64,000 bases of DNA, from NCBI GenBank assembly GCA_964539975.1, contig CAZIKK010000007.1:41521-105520 (forward strand), in the 5' to 3' direction. The first letter of the stretch is position 1, and the number at the start of each line of letters is the position of its first letter. Below are positions 8,085-16,141 of the stretch, piece after piece. The stretch comes from 38-11 sp964539975. Lineage in GTDB: Bacteria > Bacillota > Clostridia > Tissierellales > Dethiosulfatibacteraceae. Both the position numbers and the translations under genes were made by a program. A model generated the notes under the pieces. That model worked only from the letters and a program-made list of their open reading frames with translations. It ran no database searches and was not told where the DNA came from.

Positions 8085-9566
8085 ATGAGTATTAGAGTTA
8101 GATTTGCACCCAGTCCAACAGGATATGTGCATATTGGTAGCTTGAGAACAGCATTGTACAATTATTTATATGCAAAACAAAACAAGGGAGCGTTTGTTCT
8201 AAGAATTGAGGATACAGATAGAAGCCGATATGTGGAAGGTGCTTTGGAAAACTTGCTTGAAGCTTTAAACTGGGCAAGTATTTCATATGACGAAGGTGTT
8301 TTTCTTGAAAATGGGAAAATGATAGAAAAGGGTCAATACGGACCATACACCCAATCTGAAAGATTGGATATTTATCAAGAATATATAAAGAAACTTTTAG
8401 ATCAAAGACATGCTTATCATTGTTTTTGCTCAAAAGAAAGATTGGATGAAGTTAGAGGGATTCAAAAATCTAAAGGCTTAACTCCGATGTACGATCGTCA
8501 TTGTTTAGGATTATCCGAAGAAGAAGTCGACGAGAAACTTATAAAGGGAGATCCATATGTAATTCGACTTAAAGTGCCTGAGCGTGAAAGCATACAATTC
8601 AATGATCTAGTGCGTGGCCAAATTGCAATAGATTCTTCAGAAATCGATGACCAAGTGCTGATTAAGTCAGACGGATTTCCAACCTATCATTTTGCAGTAG
8701 TGGTGGATGACCATCTAATGAGAATCACACACATTGTTCGAGGAGAAGAGTGGTTGACGTCTACACCTAAACAAGTTGCTTTGTATAAATATTTTGGGTG
8801 GGAAGTGCCTCAGTTTGTTCATTTGCCAACTGTCTTGAATAAAGACAAGAAAAAACTTAGCAAACGTCAAGGGGATGTTTCTGTATCTGATTTTAAGCAA
8901 AAGGGGTATTTGCCTGAAGCTTTGATTAACTATTTGGCGCTTGTTGGATGGAGCCCTAAAGACAATCAAGAAATTTTCAGCATGGAAGAACTAGTGAAAG
9001 AGTTTTCTTTTCAACGCGTCTCAAACACAGGGGGTGTGTTTGACATAGAAAAACTCAATTGGGTGAACAACCAACATATCAAAAAGACAGGGAATGAGAG
9101 GCTTTTCGACTTGTGTCTCAAAGAGTTTGTGGCGTATGGAAAAGAAGATAAAGACACAATTATTGCGAAAAAAGACTGGTATTGTGACATCATTGAGTTG
9201 GTTAAGGAAAAATTAGACTATTTGTCTCAAATTAAAGATCATATAGAAATTTTCTTTGGTGAAGAAGTGACCTTTGAGGATGAAACCGTTATAGATGTGC
9301 TCCAGCAAGAACATGTCAAGCGGTTGCTAAACGCATTTCGATCAAAATTGATGAATGTAAAAGAAGTGGATAGTGACTTTGCGTCTACCGTTTTCAATGA
9401 ATTGAAAAAGGAAACAGGTGCGAAAGGAAAAGCTCTTTTCATGCCAATAAGAGCGGCTGTAACGGGGCAATTGCATGGATCCGACTTAGGAAGGATTTTT
9501 GTGATCCTGGGTAAAAATGCGATGCTTAAGAGAATAGAATATGTACTAGATGCATTGGAAGAATAG
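8085..9566 (+). CDS. gltX: Glutamate--tRNA ligase
   Basis: A 493-residue class I aminoacyl-tRNA synthetase charging tRNA-Glu in the cytosol, probably non-discriminating as in most Firmicutes (inference). Motifs are the HIGH-type box HIGS at residues 16-19 in FAPSPTGYVHIGSL, RIEDTDRSR, the HIVRGEEWL segment and the KMSKS-type box KLSKR near residue 256. The C-terminal half is the anticodon-binding helical cage. The ATG at 8085 was chosen because GGAGGA sits five bases upstream and the residues that follow (SIRVRFAPSPTG) are the conserved N-terminus; an upstream in-frame GTG lacks a ribosome site. It heads the operon with cysS, mrnC, rlmB and yacP; the often-present cysE is absent. Confidence 0.97.
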   Translation: MSIRVRFAPSPTGYVHIGSLRTALYNYLYAKQNKGAFVLRIEDTDRSRYVEGALENLLEALNWASISYDEGVFLENGKMIEKGQYGPYTQSERLDIYQEYIKKLLDQRHAYHCFCSKERLDEVRGIQKSKGLTPMYDRHCLGLSEEEVDEKLIKGDPYVIRLKVPERESIQFNDLVRGQIAIDSSEIDDQVLIKSDGFPTYHFAVVVDDHLMRITHIVRGEEWLTSTPKQVALYKYFGWEVPQFVHLPTVLNKDKKKLSKRQGDVSVSDFKQKGYLPEALINYLALVGWSPKDNQEIFSMEELVKEFSFQRVSNTGGVFDIEKLNWVNNQHIKKTGNERLFDLCLKEFVAYGKEDKDTIIAKKDWYCDIIELVKEKLDYLSQIKDHIEIFFGEEVTFEDETVIDVLQQEHVKRLLNAFRSKLMNVKEVDSDFASTVFNELKKETGAKGKALFMPIRAAVTGQLHGSDLGRIFVILGKNAMLKRIEYVLDALEE

Positions 9567-9582
9567 AAGGAGCGTGTCGAAT

Positions 9583-10983
9583 TTGAAACTTTACAATACA
9601 CTAACGAGAAAAAAAGAGGTCTTCCATCCCATCAAACCGGGAGAGGTCAAGATGTACGTATGTGGGCCCACAGTTTACAATTATATACATGTTGGCAATG
9701 CAAGACCTGCCGTTGTTTTTGATATCTTGAGAAGATATTTCAAATACAAAGGTTACAAGGTGTCTTATGTTGTGAACTTTACAGACATAGATGACAAGTT
9801 GATTAACAAAGCGGTTGAGGAAAACACAACAGTTGAGGTGTTGGCTGAAAAATATATTGAAGAGTATCAAAAAGATGTTAATGGGTTAAATGTCTTGACA
9901 AGTGAAACCATCCATCCAAGAGCAACAGAGTACATAGGAAGCATGGTGAAATTCATCAAAGCGTTGGAAGATAAAGATTACGCTTACTCTGTAGATGGAA
10001 ATGTGTATTTCGACACAACCAAGTTGATAGATTATGGCAAATTATCTAGAAAAAAAATGGAAGATTTGGTTTCAGGTGCACGAGTTGACGTAAATGATGA
10101 GAAACGAGCGGCATCAGATTTTGTATTATGGAAAAAAGAAAAGCCAGGAGAACCTTCATGGGAGAGCCCTTGGGGAAAAGGGCGACCAGGATGGCACATT
10201 GAATGTTCAGTAATGACAAGAGAGATTTTAGGAGATACCATTGATATTCATGCAGGTGGAGAAGACTTGCAATTCCCTCATCATGAGAACGAAATCGCCC
10301 AAAGTGAATCGTTGACAGGAAAACCCTTCGCTAACTACTGGCTGCACAATGCCATGGTAAATATCGATAATGAAAAAATGAGCAAATCACTAAACAATTT
10401 CTTTACTGTAAGAGAAGTGAGCGAGGAATATGATCTTGAAATTTTGAGATTTTTCATTTTGTCAGGGCATTATCGCAAACCCATTAATTATAGTCGCGAA
10501 ACCATCCAACAGTCAAAAGCATCCTTGGAAAGGTTATACAATGTAAAAAGAAAACTGACCTATCTGAAAGAAAGAAACCAGAAAGGTGACATTGACCAAA
10601 GAATTTTGGGACAGCTGATGAAGCACAAAGAATCTTTTGAAATGGCCATGGAGGATGACCTTAACACAGCAGATGCTTTGACTGCGTTATTTGACATTTC
10701 AAAAACAATTAATTCGACAGTTGATGAATCAACTTCAGTTGAGACTGTAGAAATAGCCATAGAAGTCTACATGAAATTGGCAACGGTCTTAGGAATTCTC
10801 TATAAAAATACGGAGACAGAACTCTCGGAAAAAGCTCAGAATCTCATTGAAAAAAGAACAAAGGCAAGAAAAAGCAAGGATTTCCAACTTGCAGATAAAT
10901 TACGAGATGAGTTGTTGGAAATGGGGATAGAAGTGGAAGATACGAGAGATGGGGTCAAATGGAAAAGAATAAATCAGAGTTGA
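9583..10983 (+). CDS. cysS: Cysteine--tRNA ligase
   Basis: A 466-residue monomeric class I synthetase for tRNA-Cys. It shows LKLYNTLTRKKE at the start, MYVCGPTVYNYIHVGNARP with the zinc cysteine and the HIGH-type HVGN box near residue 36, GWHIECSVM and HHENEIAQSE carrying further zinc ligands, and KMSKS near residue 265. The start is TTG at 9583, ten bases after AAGGAG; a GTG at 9574 sits too close to that site, and a reading from 9550 inside gltX adds non-conserved residues. Its 3' end overlaps mrnC by 25 bases, indicating coupling. Confidence 0.97.
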   Translation: MKLYNTLTRKKEVFHPIKPGEVKMYVCGPTVYNYIHVGNARPAVVFDILRRYFKYKGYKVSYVVNFTDIDDKLINKAVEENTTVEVLAEKYIEEYQKDVNGLNVLTSETIHPRATEYIGSMVKFIKALEDKDYAYSVDGNVYFDTTKLIDYGKLSRKKMEDLVSGARVDVNDEKRAASDFVLWKKEKPGEPSWESPWGKGRPGWHIECSVMTREILGDTIDIHAGGEDLQFPHHENEIAQSESLTGKPFANYWLHNAMVNIDNEKMSKSLNNFFTVREVSEEYDLEILRFFILSGHYRKPINYSRETIQQSKASLERLYNVKRKLTYLKERNQKGDIDQRILGQLMKHKESFEMAMEDDLNTADALTALFDISKTINSTVDESTSVETVEIAIEVYMKLATVLGILYKNTETELSEKAQNLIEKRTKARKSKDFQLADKLRDELLEMGIEVEDTRDGVKWKRINQS

Positions 10984-11363
10984 ATCCAAGTCTGTTATCA
11001 CCTCTTCAATTAGCGTATGTTGGCGATGCGGTCTATGAATTGATGGTGCGTAGTTACTTGATTAAAAAACATGACATGAACGTAAACGATTTACATCGAA
11101 GAGCGATAGACTTTGTAAAGGCCGAAGCTCAAGCGAGGTCATATCGTTGGATAGAGCCAGATTTGACAAAAGAAGAAATGAGAATTTTCAAAAGAGGCAG
11201 AAATGCAAAGTCATTAACAGTGGCGAAAAATGCCAAATTGATAGACTATAAATATGCGACGGGATTCGAAGCTTTGTTTGGCTATTTGCATTTGTCGGGA
11301 CAAACCGATAGGATGACAGAATTGTTTGAAAAAATATTAGAAAGTGAATTGAGGCAGATATGA
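10959..11363 (+). CDS. mrnC: Mini-ribonuclease 3
   Basis: A 134-residue RNase III-type catalytic domain without a double-stranded-RNA-binding domain. In Firmicutes Mini-III removes the ends of 23S rRNA precursors. The first catalytic motif is QLAYVGDAVYELMVR, with the Asp and Glu metal ligands, and the C-terminal ATGFEALFGYLHL corresponds to the conserved Glu-containing helix of the RNase III fold. Length is typical. It overlaps cysS by 25 bases and is followed, with a 4-base ATGA overlap, by rlmB, so rRNA processing and rRNA methylation are coupled in one transcript. Confidence 0.95.
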   Translation: MEKNKSELNPSLLSPLQLAYVGDAVYELMVRSYLIKKHDMNVNDLHRRAIDFVKAEAQARSYRWIEPDLTKEEMRIFKRGRNAKSLTVAKNAKLIDYKYATGFEALFGYLHLSGQTDRMTELFEKILESELRQI

Positions 11364-12094
11364 GAACCATTATAGGAAAAAACCCAGTTTGTGAAGTGAT
11401 AAAAAGTGGGAAAAGAATTGAGAAGATCTACTTTTTAAAGGAAAAACAGAAAGCAATTCTACCATATGAATTAGAAGCAATCCTCCAAGAAAAAGGCGTT
11501 AACATAGACTATATAAGTAAAAAAAGGCTGGATAAATTAGCGAATGAAGGCAATCACCAAGGAGTGGTTGCTGTTGTGGAAGACTTCAAGTACAGCACAC
11601 TGGAAGAGGTGCATGAAAAAGCCAATCAACAAGGTAAAGCGCCGTTCATCATAATTTTGGATGGCATCACAGACGTGCATAATCTTGGAGCAATTATCAG
11701 AAGCGCTGAGTGTGCAGGAGTGGATGGGATATTAATTCCGGAAAGGCGATCTGCGCAGATCAATGAGACAGTTGCAAAAACTTCAGCTGGTGCTTTAGAA
11801 CACATGTCAATTGTTAGAGTAGGCAACATTAATCAGTCCATTCAAGAGTTAAAAGATCTTGGGTATTGGGTTTATGGTGCAGACATGTCTGGAGATGCTG
11901 TTTATTACGAAGAGCAATATGACACAGCAGTAGCCATAGTGATAGGTGGAGAAGGGAAAGGGATTGCCAAACTTACTAGAGAGCGGTGTGACCGAATTGT
12001 AGAAATCCCAATGATTGGAAAAGTCAATTCGTTGAATGCCTCTTGTGCGGCTACTTTGCTGATCTATGAAGTATTGAGACAGAGGAATAAGTGA
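11360..12094 (+). CDS. rlmB: 23S rRNA (guanosine-2'-O-)-methyltransferase RlmB, TrmH/SpoU family
   Basis: A 244-residue SPOUT methyltransferase that puts a 2'-O-methyl on a guanosine of 23S rRNA. The N-terminal substrate-binding part (IGKNPVCEVIKSG) precedes the knotted SAM-binding domain with LDGITDVHNLGAIIRSAE, GGEGKGI and IPMIGKVNSLNASCAATLL, the three family motifs. Length is normal. It overlaps mrnC by 4 bases and shares its last base with the yacP start codon. Target specificity is inferred from operon position and the full set of motifs; other TrmH-family members look alike. Confidence 0.93.
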   Translation: MRTIIGKNPVCEVIKSGKRIEKIYFLKEKQKAILPYELEAILQEKGVNIDYISKKRLDKLANEGNHQGVVAVVEDFKYSTLEEVHEKANQQGKAPFIIILDGITDVHNLGAIIRSAECAGVDGILIPERRSAQINETVAKTSAGALEHMSIVRVGNINQSIQELKDLGYWVYGADMSGDAVYYEEQYDTAVAIVIGGEGKGIAKLTRERCDRIVEIPMIGKVNSLNASCAATLLIYEVLRQRNK

Positions 12095-12618
12095 TGTTCA
12101 TTGGGAGAGAGTATCTTTTTGTGGATGGTTACAACATTATCAATGCATGGCAACCGTTACAAGTATTAGCGCAAGAAAACTTAGAAATGGCAAGAGAAGA
12201 ATTGATCAATAGGATGATTGAGTATCAGGTTGTGAGAGATATCAACCTGATCATTGTTTTTGATGCGTATAAAGTGAAAGGAACCAACAAGAAGATTGAG
12301 AAACATGGGCAGGTAGAAGTGGTCTTTACAAAAGAAAATGAAACAGCTGATACCTATATAGAAAGAAGAATCACAGAGATAGGGCAATATAGAAAAGTGA
12401 CAGTGGCTACCTCTGATGGCATGTTGCAGCAACTAGTTATGTCTCGTGGAGGATTGCGCATGTCAGCCAGAGAGTTGTATCATTTATTGCAAGATCTTAA
12501 GAATGAAATAGAACGGAAACGTCAAAAACTTGCCGAAAACAGCATAAATTTCAGGGCTACACTGGATGCGGATACAATTGAACAATTAAAGAAATTGATC
12601 AAGGAAGAAAAGGGATAG
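12094..12618 (+). CDS. yacP: NYN-domain ribosome-associated endoribonuclease, YacP/Rae1 family
   Basis: A 174-residue NYN/PIN-like nuclease. It carries LFVDGYNIINAW with the first metal Asp and Asn, an acidic IVFDAYKVKG, NETADTYIERR and VATSDGMLQQLV, the acidic set of the family, followed by a basic helical tail. B. subtilis Rae1 (YacP) cuts mRNA in the ribosomal A site. It is the last gene of the gltX operon, as in many Firmicutes. The ATG at 12094 was preferred over the GTG three bases earlier for spacing from AGAGGA. A terminator begins right after the stop. Confidence 0.92.
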   Translation: MFIGREYLFVDGYNIINAWQPLQVLAQENLEMAREELINRMIEYQVVRDINLIIVFDAYKVKGTNKKIEKHGQVEVVFTKENETADTYIERRITEIGQYRKVTVATSDGMLQQLVMSRGGLRMSARELYHLLQDLKNEIERKRQKLAENSINFRATLDADTIEQLKKLIKEEKG

Positions 12619-12645
12619 AAATGGTTGGGAAACCATTTTTTTATT
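12619..12645 (+). terminator. Intrinsic terminator of the gltX-yacP operon
   Basis: AAATGGTT (12619-12626), loop GGGA, AACCATTT (12631-12638), then a T run. It starts on the base after the yacP stop and ends into the -35 box of the next promoter. Confidence 0.88.
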
Positions 12646-12672
12646 GCCATGAGATAGTGACTGTGTTATTAT
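12644..12672 (+). promoter_or_regulatory. Promoter of the GntR-peptidase-Dpp operon
   Basis: TTGCCA (12644-12649) and TATTAT (12667-12672) are 17 bases apart. The predicted transcription start near 12679 lies inside the palindrome that follows, the classic layout for repression. Confidence 0.75.
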
Positions 12673-12674
12673 AG

Positions 12675-12706
12675 TGTTATTCTAGTGATATATCACTAGA
12701 ATAACA
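12675..12706. promoter_or_regulatory. Perfect 32-bp palindromic operator, probably of the GntR regulator
   Basis: The half-site TGTTATTCTAGTGATA (12675-12690) is followed immediately by its exact reverse complement (12691-12706), with no spacer and no mismatch. It begins two bases after the -10 box and covers the expected transcription start, 24 bases before the GntR-family start codon. The core CTAGTGATATATCACTAG suits a dimeric winged-helix repressor. Binding by the adjacent regulator is inferred. A cruciform or mRNA 5' hairpin is an added possibility. Confidence 0.8.
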
Positions 12707-12730
12707 GCATCACCTGTTTAGGGGGAAAAG

Positions 12731-13354
12731 ATGAAACATAGTGAAGTAGCTTATTCAAAAATTAGAAAGATGATTGTCCTTACGGAGCTAAAGCCAGGTG
12801 AGGAAATTATTGTGACCGATTTGATGAACAAGTTGAATCTTGGAAAAACACCTATTAGAGAGGCACTTAACAGGCTCTCCTATGAAGGGTATATAAAAAT
12901 AATGCCGAGAAAAGGAATGTTAGTGACCAATCTTAGCGTTGATGATTTGGACAAGCTTAAAGAATTGAGACTATATTTCATCAGATTCATCAGTGAGCAA
13001 ATTGTTTCGCACACAGGTGAAGAAGAAATAGAACGAATAAGGGAAATACAAGAAAAACTTAAGAAAAAAAACGAGAGCTTTATGAATGCGATAGAAGCCG
13101 ATATTGAGTTTCATGAAGTGACATATGAACTTTGTCACAATAAGTATGCAGAGGAAATGCTAAAGACAAATCTTTACCTTAGCATCCGGTTGATGGTCGT
13201 TCAAAAACGCTTGGGTGTTTCGGTTAAAAGTATTATTGAAGACTATGAAAGTTTAATTAATTGCATAAGAAAGCGAAATGCGGATCAATTGGAAGAATTG
13301 TTTATGGATCATATATTAGAGAAGGCTCAAAAACAAACGATAGAAATTATCTAA
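12731..13354 (+). CDS. GntR-family regulator with FCD effector domain
   Basis: A 207-residue regulator. The N-terminal winged helix (residues 1-70) has VTDLMNKLNLGKTPIREALNRL and GYIKIMPRKGMLV, typical of the FadR/GntR group. The helical FCD domain (about 75-205) shows the metal/ligand-binding pattern with Asp and His in EADIEFHEVTYELCHN and a later His in FMDHILEKA; FCD domains usually sense carboxylic acids or amino acids through a bound metal. The ATG follows AGGGGGA. It is the first gene after the 32-bp palindrome and so probably represses itself and the thirteen downstream genes. The effector could be a peptide-breakdown product (inference). Confidence 0.9.
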   Translation: MKHSEVAYSKIRKMIVLTELKPGEEIIVTDLMNKLNLGKTPIREALNRLSYEGYIKIMPRKGMLVTNLSVDDLDKLKELRLYFIRFISEQIVSHTGEEEIERIREIQEKLKKKNESFMNAIEADIEFHEVTYELCHNKYAEEMLKTNLYLSIRLMVVQKRLGVSVKSIIEDYESLINCIRKRNADQLEELFMDHILEKAQKQTIEII

Positions 13355-13376
13355 CTAACTAAGGAGGTTGCCATTT

Positions 13377-14555
13377 ATGGGCATGTTTGACCACGAGAAT
13401 ATAAAGTTTGAGGTACTGAAAGAAAGGGCGTATAACATGAGGTGGGCTGAGGTTGAAGAGGGAGTGATTCCACTGACATCCGCCGATTTTGATTTTCCTG
13501 TAGCGCCTGAAATAGTGGAAGATTTGATAGATTATATCAAAGAAGGCTATTTTTCGTACACGCCGAAGCTTGGATTGCCAAAATGCAGGCAAAGCATAGC
13601 AGATGCTTTAAAAAGAAGAAAGAATGAAGATGTGAATCCAGAACTGGTATTGCCTATAGACAGTGCAGCGAGAGGTATGTTCATCATTTCTGAAACAGTC
13701 TTGTCCCCAGGAGATGAAGTCATCGTATTTGATCCTGTAGACTATTTATTCAAAGAGTCTGTTTTGGAGGTAGGTGCTACGCCTGTGTTCTTCCCTATTG
13801 AACTGAACGAAAAAGGAGATATCAGCTTTGATAATCTTGAGAAATATATCACACCCAAGACAAAAATGATTTGTCTATGTAATCCTCACAATCCTTACGG
13901 TAAGTTGTATCCTATGGAGGATTTAGATGTATTGTTGACATTGGCTGAAAAACACGATTTATGGATAATGAATGATGAAATTTGGGCAGATATTGTCTAT
14001 CCTGGTGAAAAATTCAACAGTATACTGGAACTTGGCAATGAAAGAAACAAAAAAACATTGTCTGTATTCGGGTTTTCAAAGAGTTTTGGTATTGCTGGTT
14101 TGAGAGCAGGATGCATCTATGCTCAAGACAAGGAAATTTTTAATAAGATCATTGATAAAGCACAGGTGATGTCCACAGCTGGGGGGATCACTTCGTTATC
14201 ACAAATTGCGATCATAGCATGCATGGAAAAGAGTTACTATTGGTTGGACGAATACATTAAACACTTAGAAAAAAACAGAGATTATGCTTTAGAAAGAATT
14301 GAAAAAATGCCTAAAATATCATGTAGAAAGCCACAGGCAACATTTTTGCTATTCCCGGATATTAGAGAAACAGGGATGAAAAGCGAGGAATTTGTTAAAT
14401 ATTTGAACGATGAATACAAGTTATCCATTGTACCGGGATCTGATAAATTCTTTGGACCGGGATCAGAAGGCCACGTTAGGATCAGCTTTTCAACAAGTCA
14501 TGAAGTCTTGAAAGAAGGTCTTGATCGATTAGAGAAGGCACTGAACGCGCTTTGA
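13377..14555 (+). CDS. PLP-dependent aminotransferase / C-S lyase, class I/II (PatB/MalY-like)
   Basis: A 392-residue fold-type I PLP enzyme. The cofactor-binding pattern is seen in CNPHNPYGKLY, the Asp of NDEIWADIVYPG and the Schiff-base lysine in FGFSKSFGIAGLRAG; a C-terminal Arg in GSEGHVRISFS binds the substrate carboxylate. The order and the GKLYPMEDLDVL segment resemble PatB/MalY-type cystathionine beta-lyases, which release thiol, ammonia and pyruvate from cysteine conjugates, but a true aminotransferase cannot be excluded. The ATG at 13377 lies nine bases after AAGGAGG; a TTG overlapping that site was rejected. As second gene of the peptide operon it may act on an amino acid released from the imported peptides. 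Confidence 0.8.
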   Translation: MGMFDHENIKFEVLKERAYNMRWAEVEEGVIPLTSADFDFPVAPEIVEDLIDYIKEGYFSYTPKLGLPKCRQSIADALKRRKNEDVNPELVLPIDSAARGMFIISETVLSPGDEVIVFDPVDYLFKESVLEVGATPVFFPIELNEKGDISFDNLEKYITPKTKMICLCNPHNPYGKLYPMEDLDVLLTLAEKHDLWIMNDEIWADIVYPGEKFNSILELGNERNKKTLSVFGFSKSFGIAGLRAGCIYAQDKEIFNKIIDKAQVMSTAGGITSLSQIAIIACMEKSYYWLDEYIKHLEKNRDYALERIEKMPKISCRKPQATFLLFPDIRETGMKSEEFVKYLNDEYKLSIVPGSDKFFGPGSEGHVRISFSTSHEVLKEGLDRLEKALNAL

Positions 14556-14575
14556 TGCATAAAAAGGAGTTCAAT

Positions 14576-14878
14576 TTGAATCTTAAAATTTACTTTGATA
14601 AACCTTCAAACAGCAATCCATATTATGCTCAAAATCTGGAGTTGAATCAGCTATCTAACATTATTCAGCAGATCACACAGGACAAACAGTTTAAGCACGG
14701 GGTGGAAATCCAACAAATTATTGGTGGACAAAGAAATCAATCGCCCCATGAGTGTGAAATGACTGTGAGCATTACTCAAAATGGACCACACAACGAGATT
14801 GAACTGAAAAACAAATTGATCGAATTGGTTGGGAAGTGCCATGGAAAATATATGGAACTGCCCAATGAAAAGCCATAA
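14576..14878 (+). CDS. Uncharacterised 100-residue protein in the peptide operon
   Basis: Not recognised. The protein is soluble, without signal peptide or membrane segment, with an alternating pattern suggesting a small alpha/beta fold. It has polar residues around YAQNLELNQLSNIIQQI and ends in ELVGKCHGKYMELPNE. The start is taken as TTG at 14576, six bases after AAGGAG; an upstream TTG/ATG pair (14552, 14555) would add seven or eight residues but lacks a site. It lies between the PLP enzyme and the amidohydrolase, 20 bases from the former, and must be co-transcribed. It could be an accessory subunit or a small binding protein; no function is assigned. Confidence 0.75.
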   Translation: MNLKIYFDKPSNSNPYYAQNLELNQLSNIIQQITQDKQFKHGVEIQQIIGGQRNQSPHECEMTVSITQNGPHNEIELKNKLIELVGKCHGKYMELPNEKP

Positions 14879-14920
14879 GCTATTAACGAGTTATGGAATC
14901 TTTCACAAGGAGGAACAAAG

Positions 14921-16141
14921 ATGTTTGTATTGATTGTGGATAGAATTGTAACAGGAGATGGGAAAACAGTCATTGAAAATGGTGCAGTTGCGGTTAATAA
15001 AGAAGGGTTGATTCACGAAGTAGGAGAAGCCGGTAAAATTCAAAGAGATTATCCAGATGCTGTGGTCTTACGAAAAGATGGATGTACAGTCATGCCTGGA
15101 TTGGTTGATATGCACGTGCATATTGGTTTTTATGATAGGAAGCCAGATGCCAATGCAATACGAAGAAACCTTGGACATAAAGCTTTCATAGCTTATAAGA
15201 ACATGCAAGATGCCATGTCAGTAGGAATTACCACCCTCAGGAGTGTAGCAGAGCCAGAAGGGTTGGGAAGTGCTTTGAGAGCGGCCTTGCATAAAGACTT
15301 TTTTGATGGTCCTAGGTATTTTACTTGTGAAAGAGGAATTGCCATTACGGGAGGTCATGGGACCGAACCTGATGTCATCCATCAAGACACAGTTATAGAA
15401 GCAGACGGCCCGTGGGAAGTAAGAAAAGCTATTAGACAGTGCATCAAAGATGGAGCGGATTGGATAAAGATTCTAGCAAGTCATAGAGAGCACTATTGTG
15501 AGTATACACTTGAAGAGCTACAAGCGGCAGCGGATGAAACCCATCGCTTTGGGAAGAAATGTTGCATTCATGCAGCAACAAGACAAGCCATAGAGTTTGC
15601 AGTTGAAGCAGGGTTTGACACAATCGAACATGGCGCTTTCCTAACGCCGGATTTAGCACAAAAGTGTGTAGAAAAAGGTGTTGCATGGATACCGACATCA
15701 TATATATATCTGTACGCGGCTCAATATTTGAAAGATAAAATAAAGGAAGCGGGTAGAAAACCTACAAAACCAGAGTTAATAGAGATAAAGTATTTTGAAG
15801 ACAGCATCACAGCTTACAAGAAAAATTTTATTGAAAATTATCGAGCAGGTATGCTGATAGGAACAGGGACAGATATCGTGTTTCCAGAACTGCACATCAC
15901 GCCCATAGCGGAAGAGATAGAAACTTTATGTCTGTTGGGATTAGAGCCGATTGAAGCCATCATGTGTGCAACTCATAATGGAGCCAAGATACTGGGAAAA
16001 GAGGATGAATTTGGGCTTGTTAAGCCAGGGTTGGAGGCAGATTTGGTTGTAGTCCGTGGGAATCCAGTTGAGAACATTAAAGACATAGCAAATGTTTGTG
16101 AAGTATACCGACAAGGAAAGAAGGTTTTCGAGGATGAATGA
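14921..16141 (+). CDS. Imidazolonepropionase-like amidohydrolase (possible prolidase-type)
   Basis: A 406-residue TIM-barrel metal hydrolase. Metal ligands are DMHVHIG near residue 65, a lysine in DWIKILAS that may be the carboxylated bridging Lys, His in CCIHAATR and TIEHGA, and the catalytic Asp in IGTGTD. The N- and C-terminal beta-sandwich is seen in VDRIVTGDGK and GLVKPGLEADLVVV. Relatives hydrolyse cyclic amides or C-terminal-proline dipeptides, so with neighbouring M24 peptidases a dipeptidase or cyclic-dipeptide role is possible (inference). The ATG follows AAGGAGG. Its 3' end overlaps the next gene by 8 bases. Confidence 0.85.
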   Translation: MFVLIVDRIVTGDGKTVIENGAVAVNKEGLIHEVGEAGKIQRDYPDAVVLRKDGCTVMPGLVDMHVHIGFYDRKPDANAIRRNLGHKAFIAYKNMQDAMSVGITTLRSVAEPEGLGSALRAALHKDFFDGPRYFTCERGIAITGGHGTEPDVIHQDTVIEADGPWEVRKAIRQCIKDGADWIKILASHREHYCEYTLEELQAAADETHRFGKKCCIHAATRQAIEFAVEAGFDTIEHGAFLTPDLAQKCVEKGVAWIPTSYIYLYAAQYLKDKIKEAGRKPTKPELIEIKYFEDSITAYKKNFIENYRAGMLIGTGTDIVFPELHITPIAEEIETLCLLGLEPIEAIMCATHNGAKILGKEDEFGLVKPGLEADLVVVRGNPVENIKDIANVCEVYRQGKKVFEDE

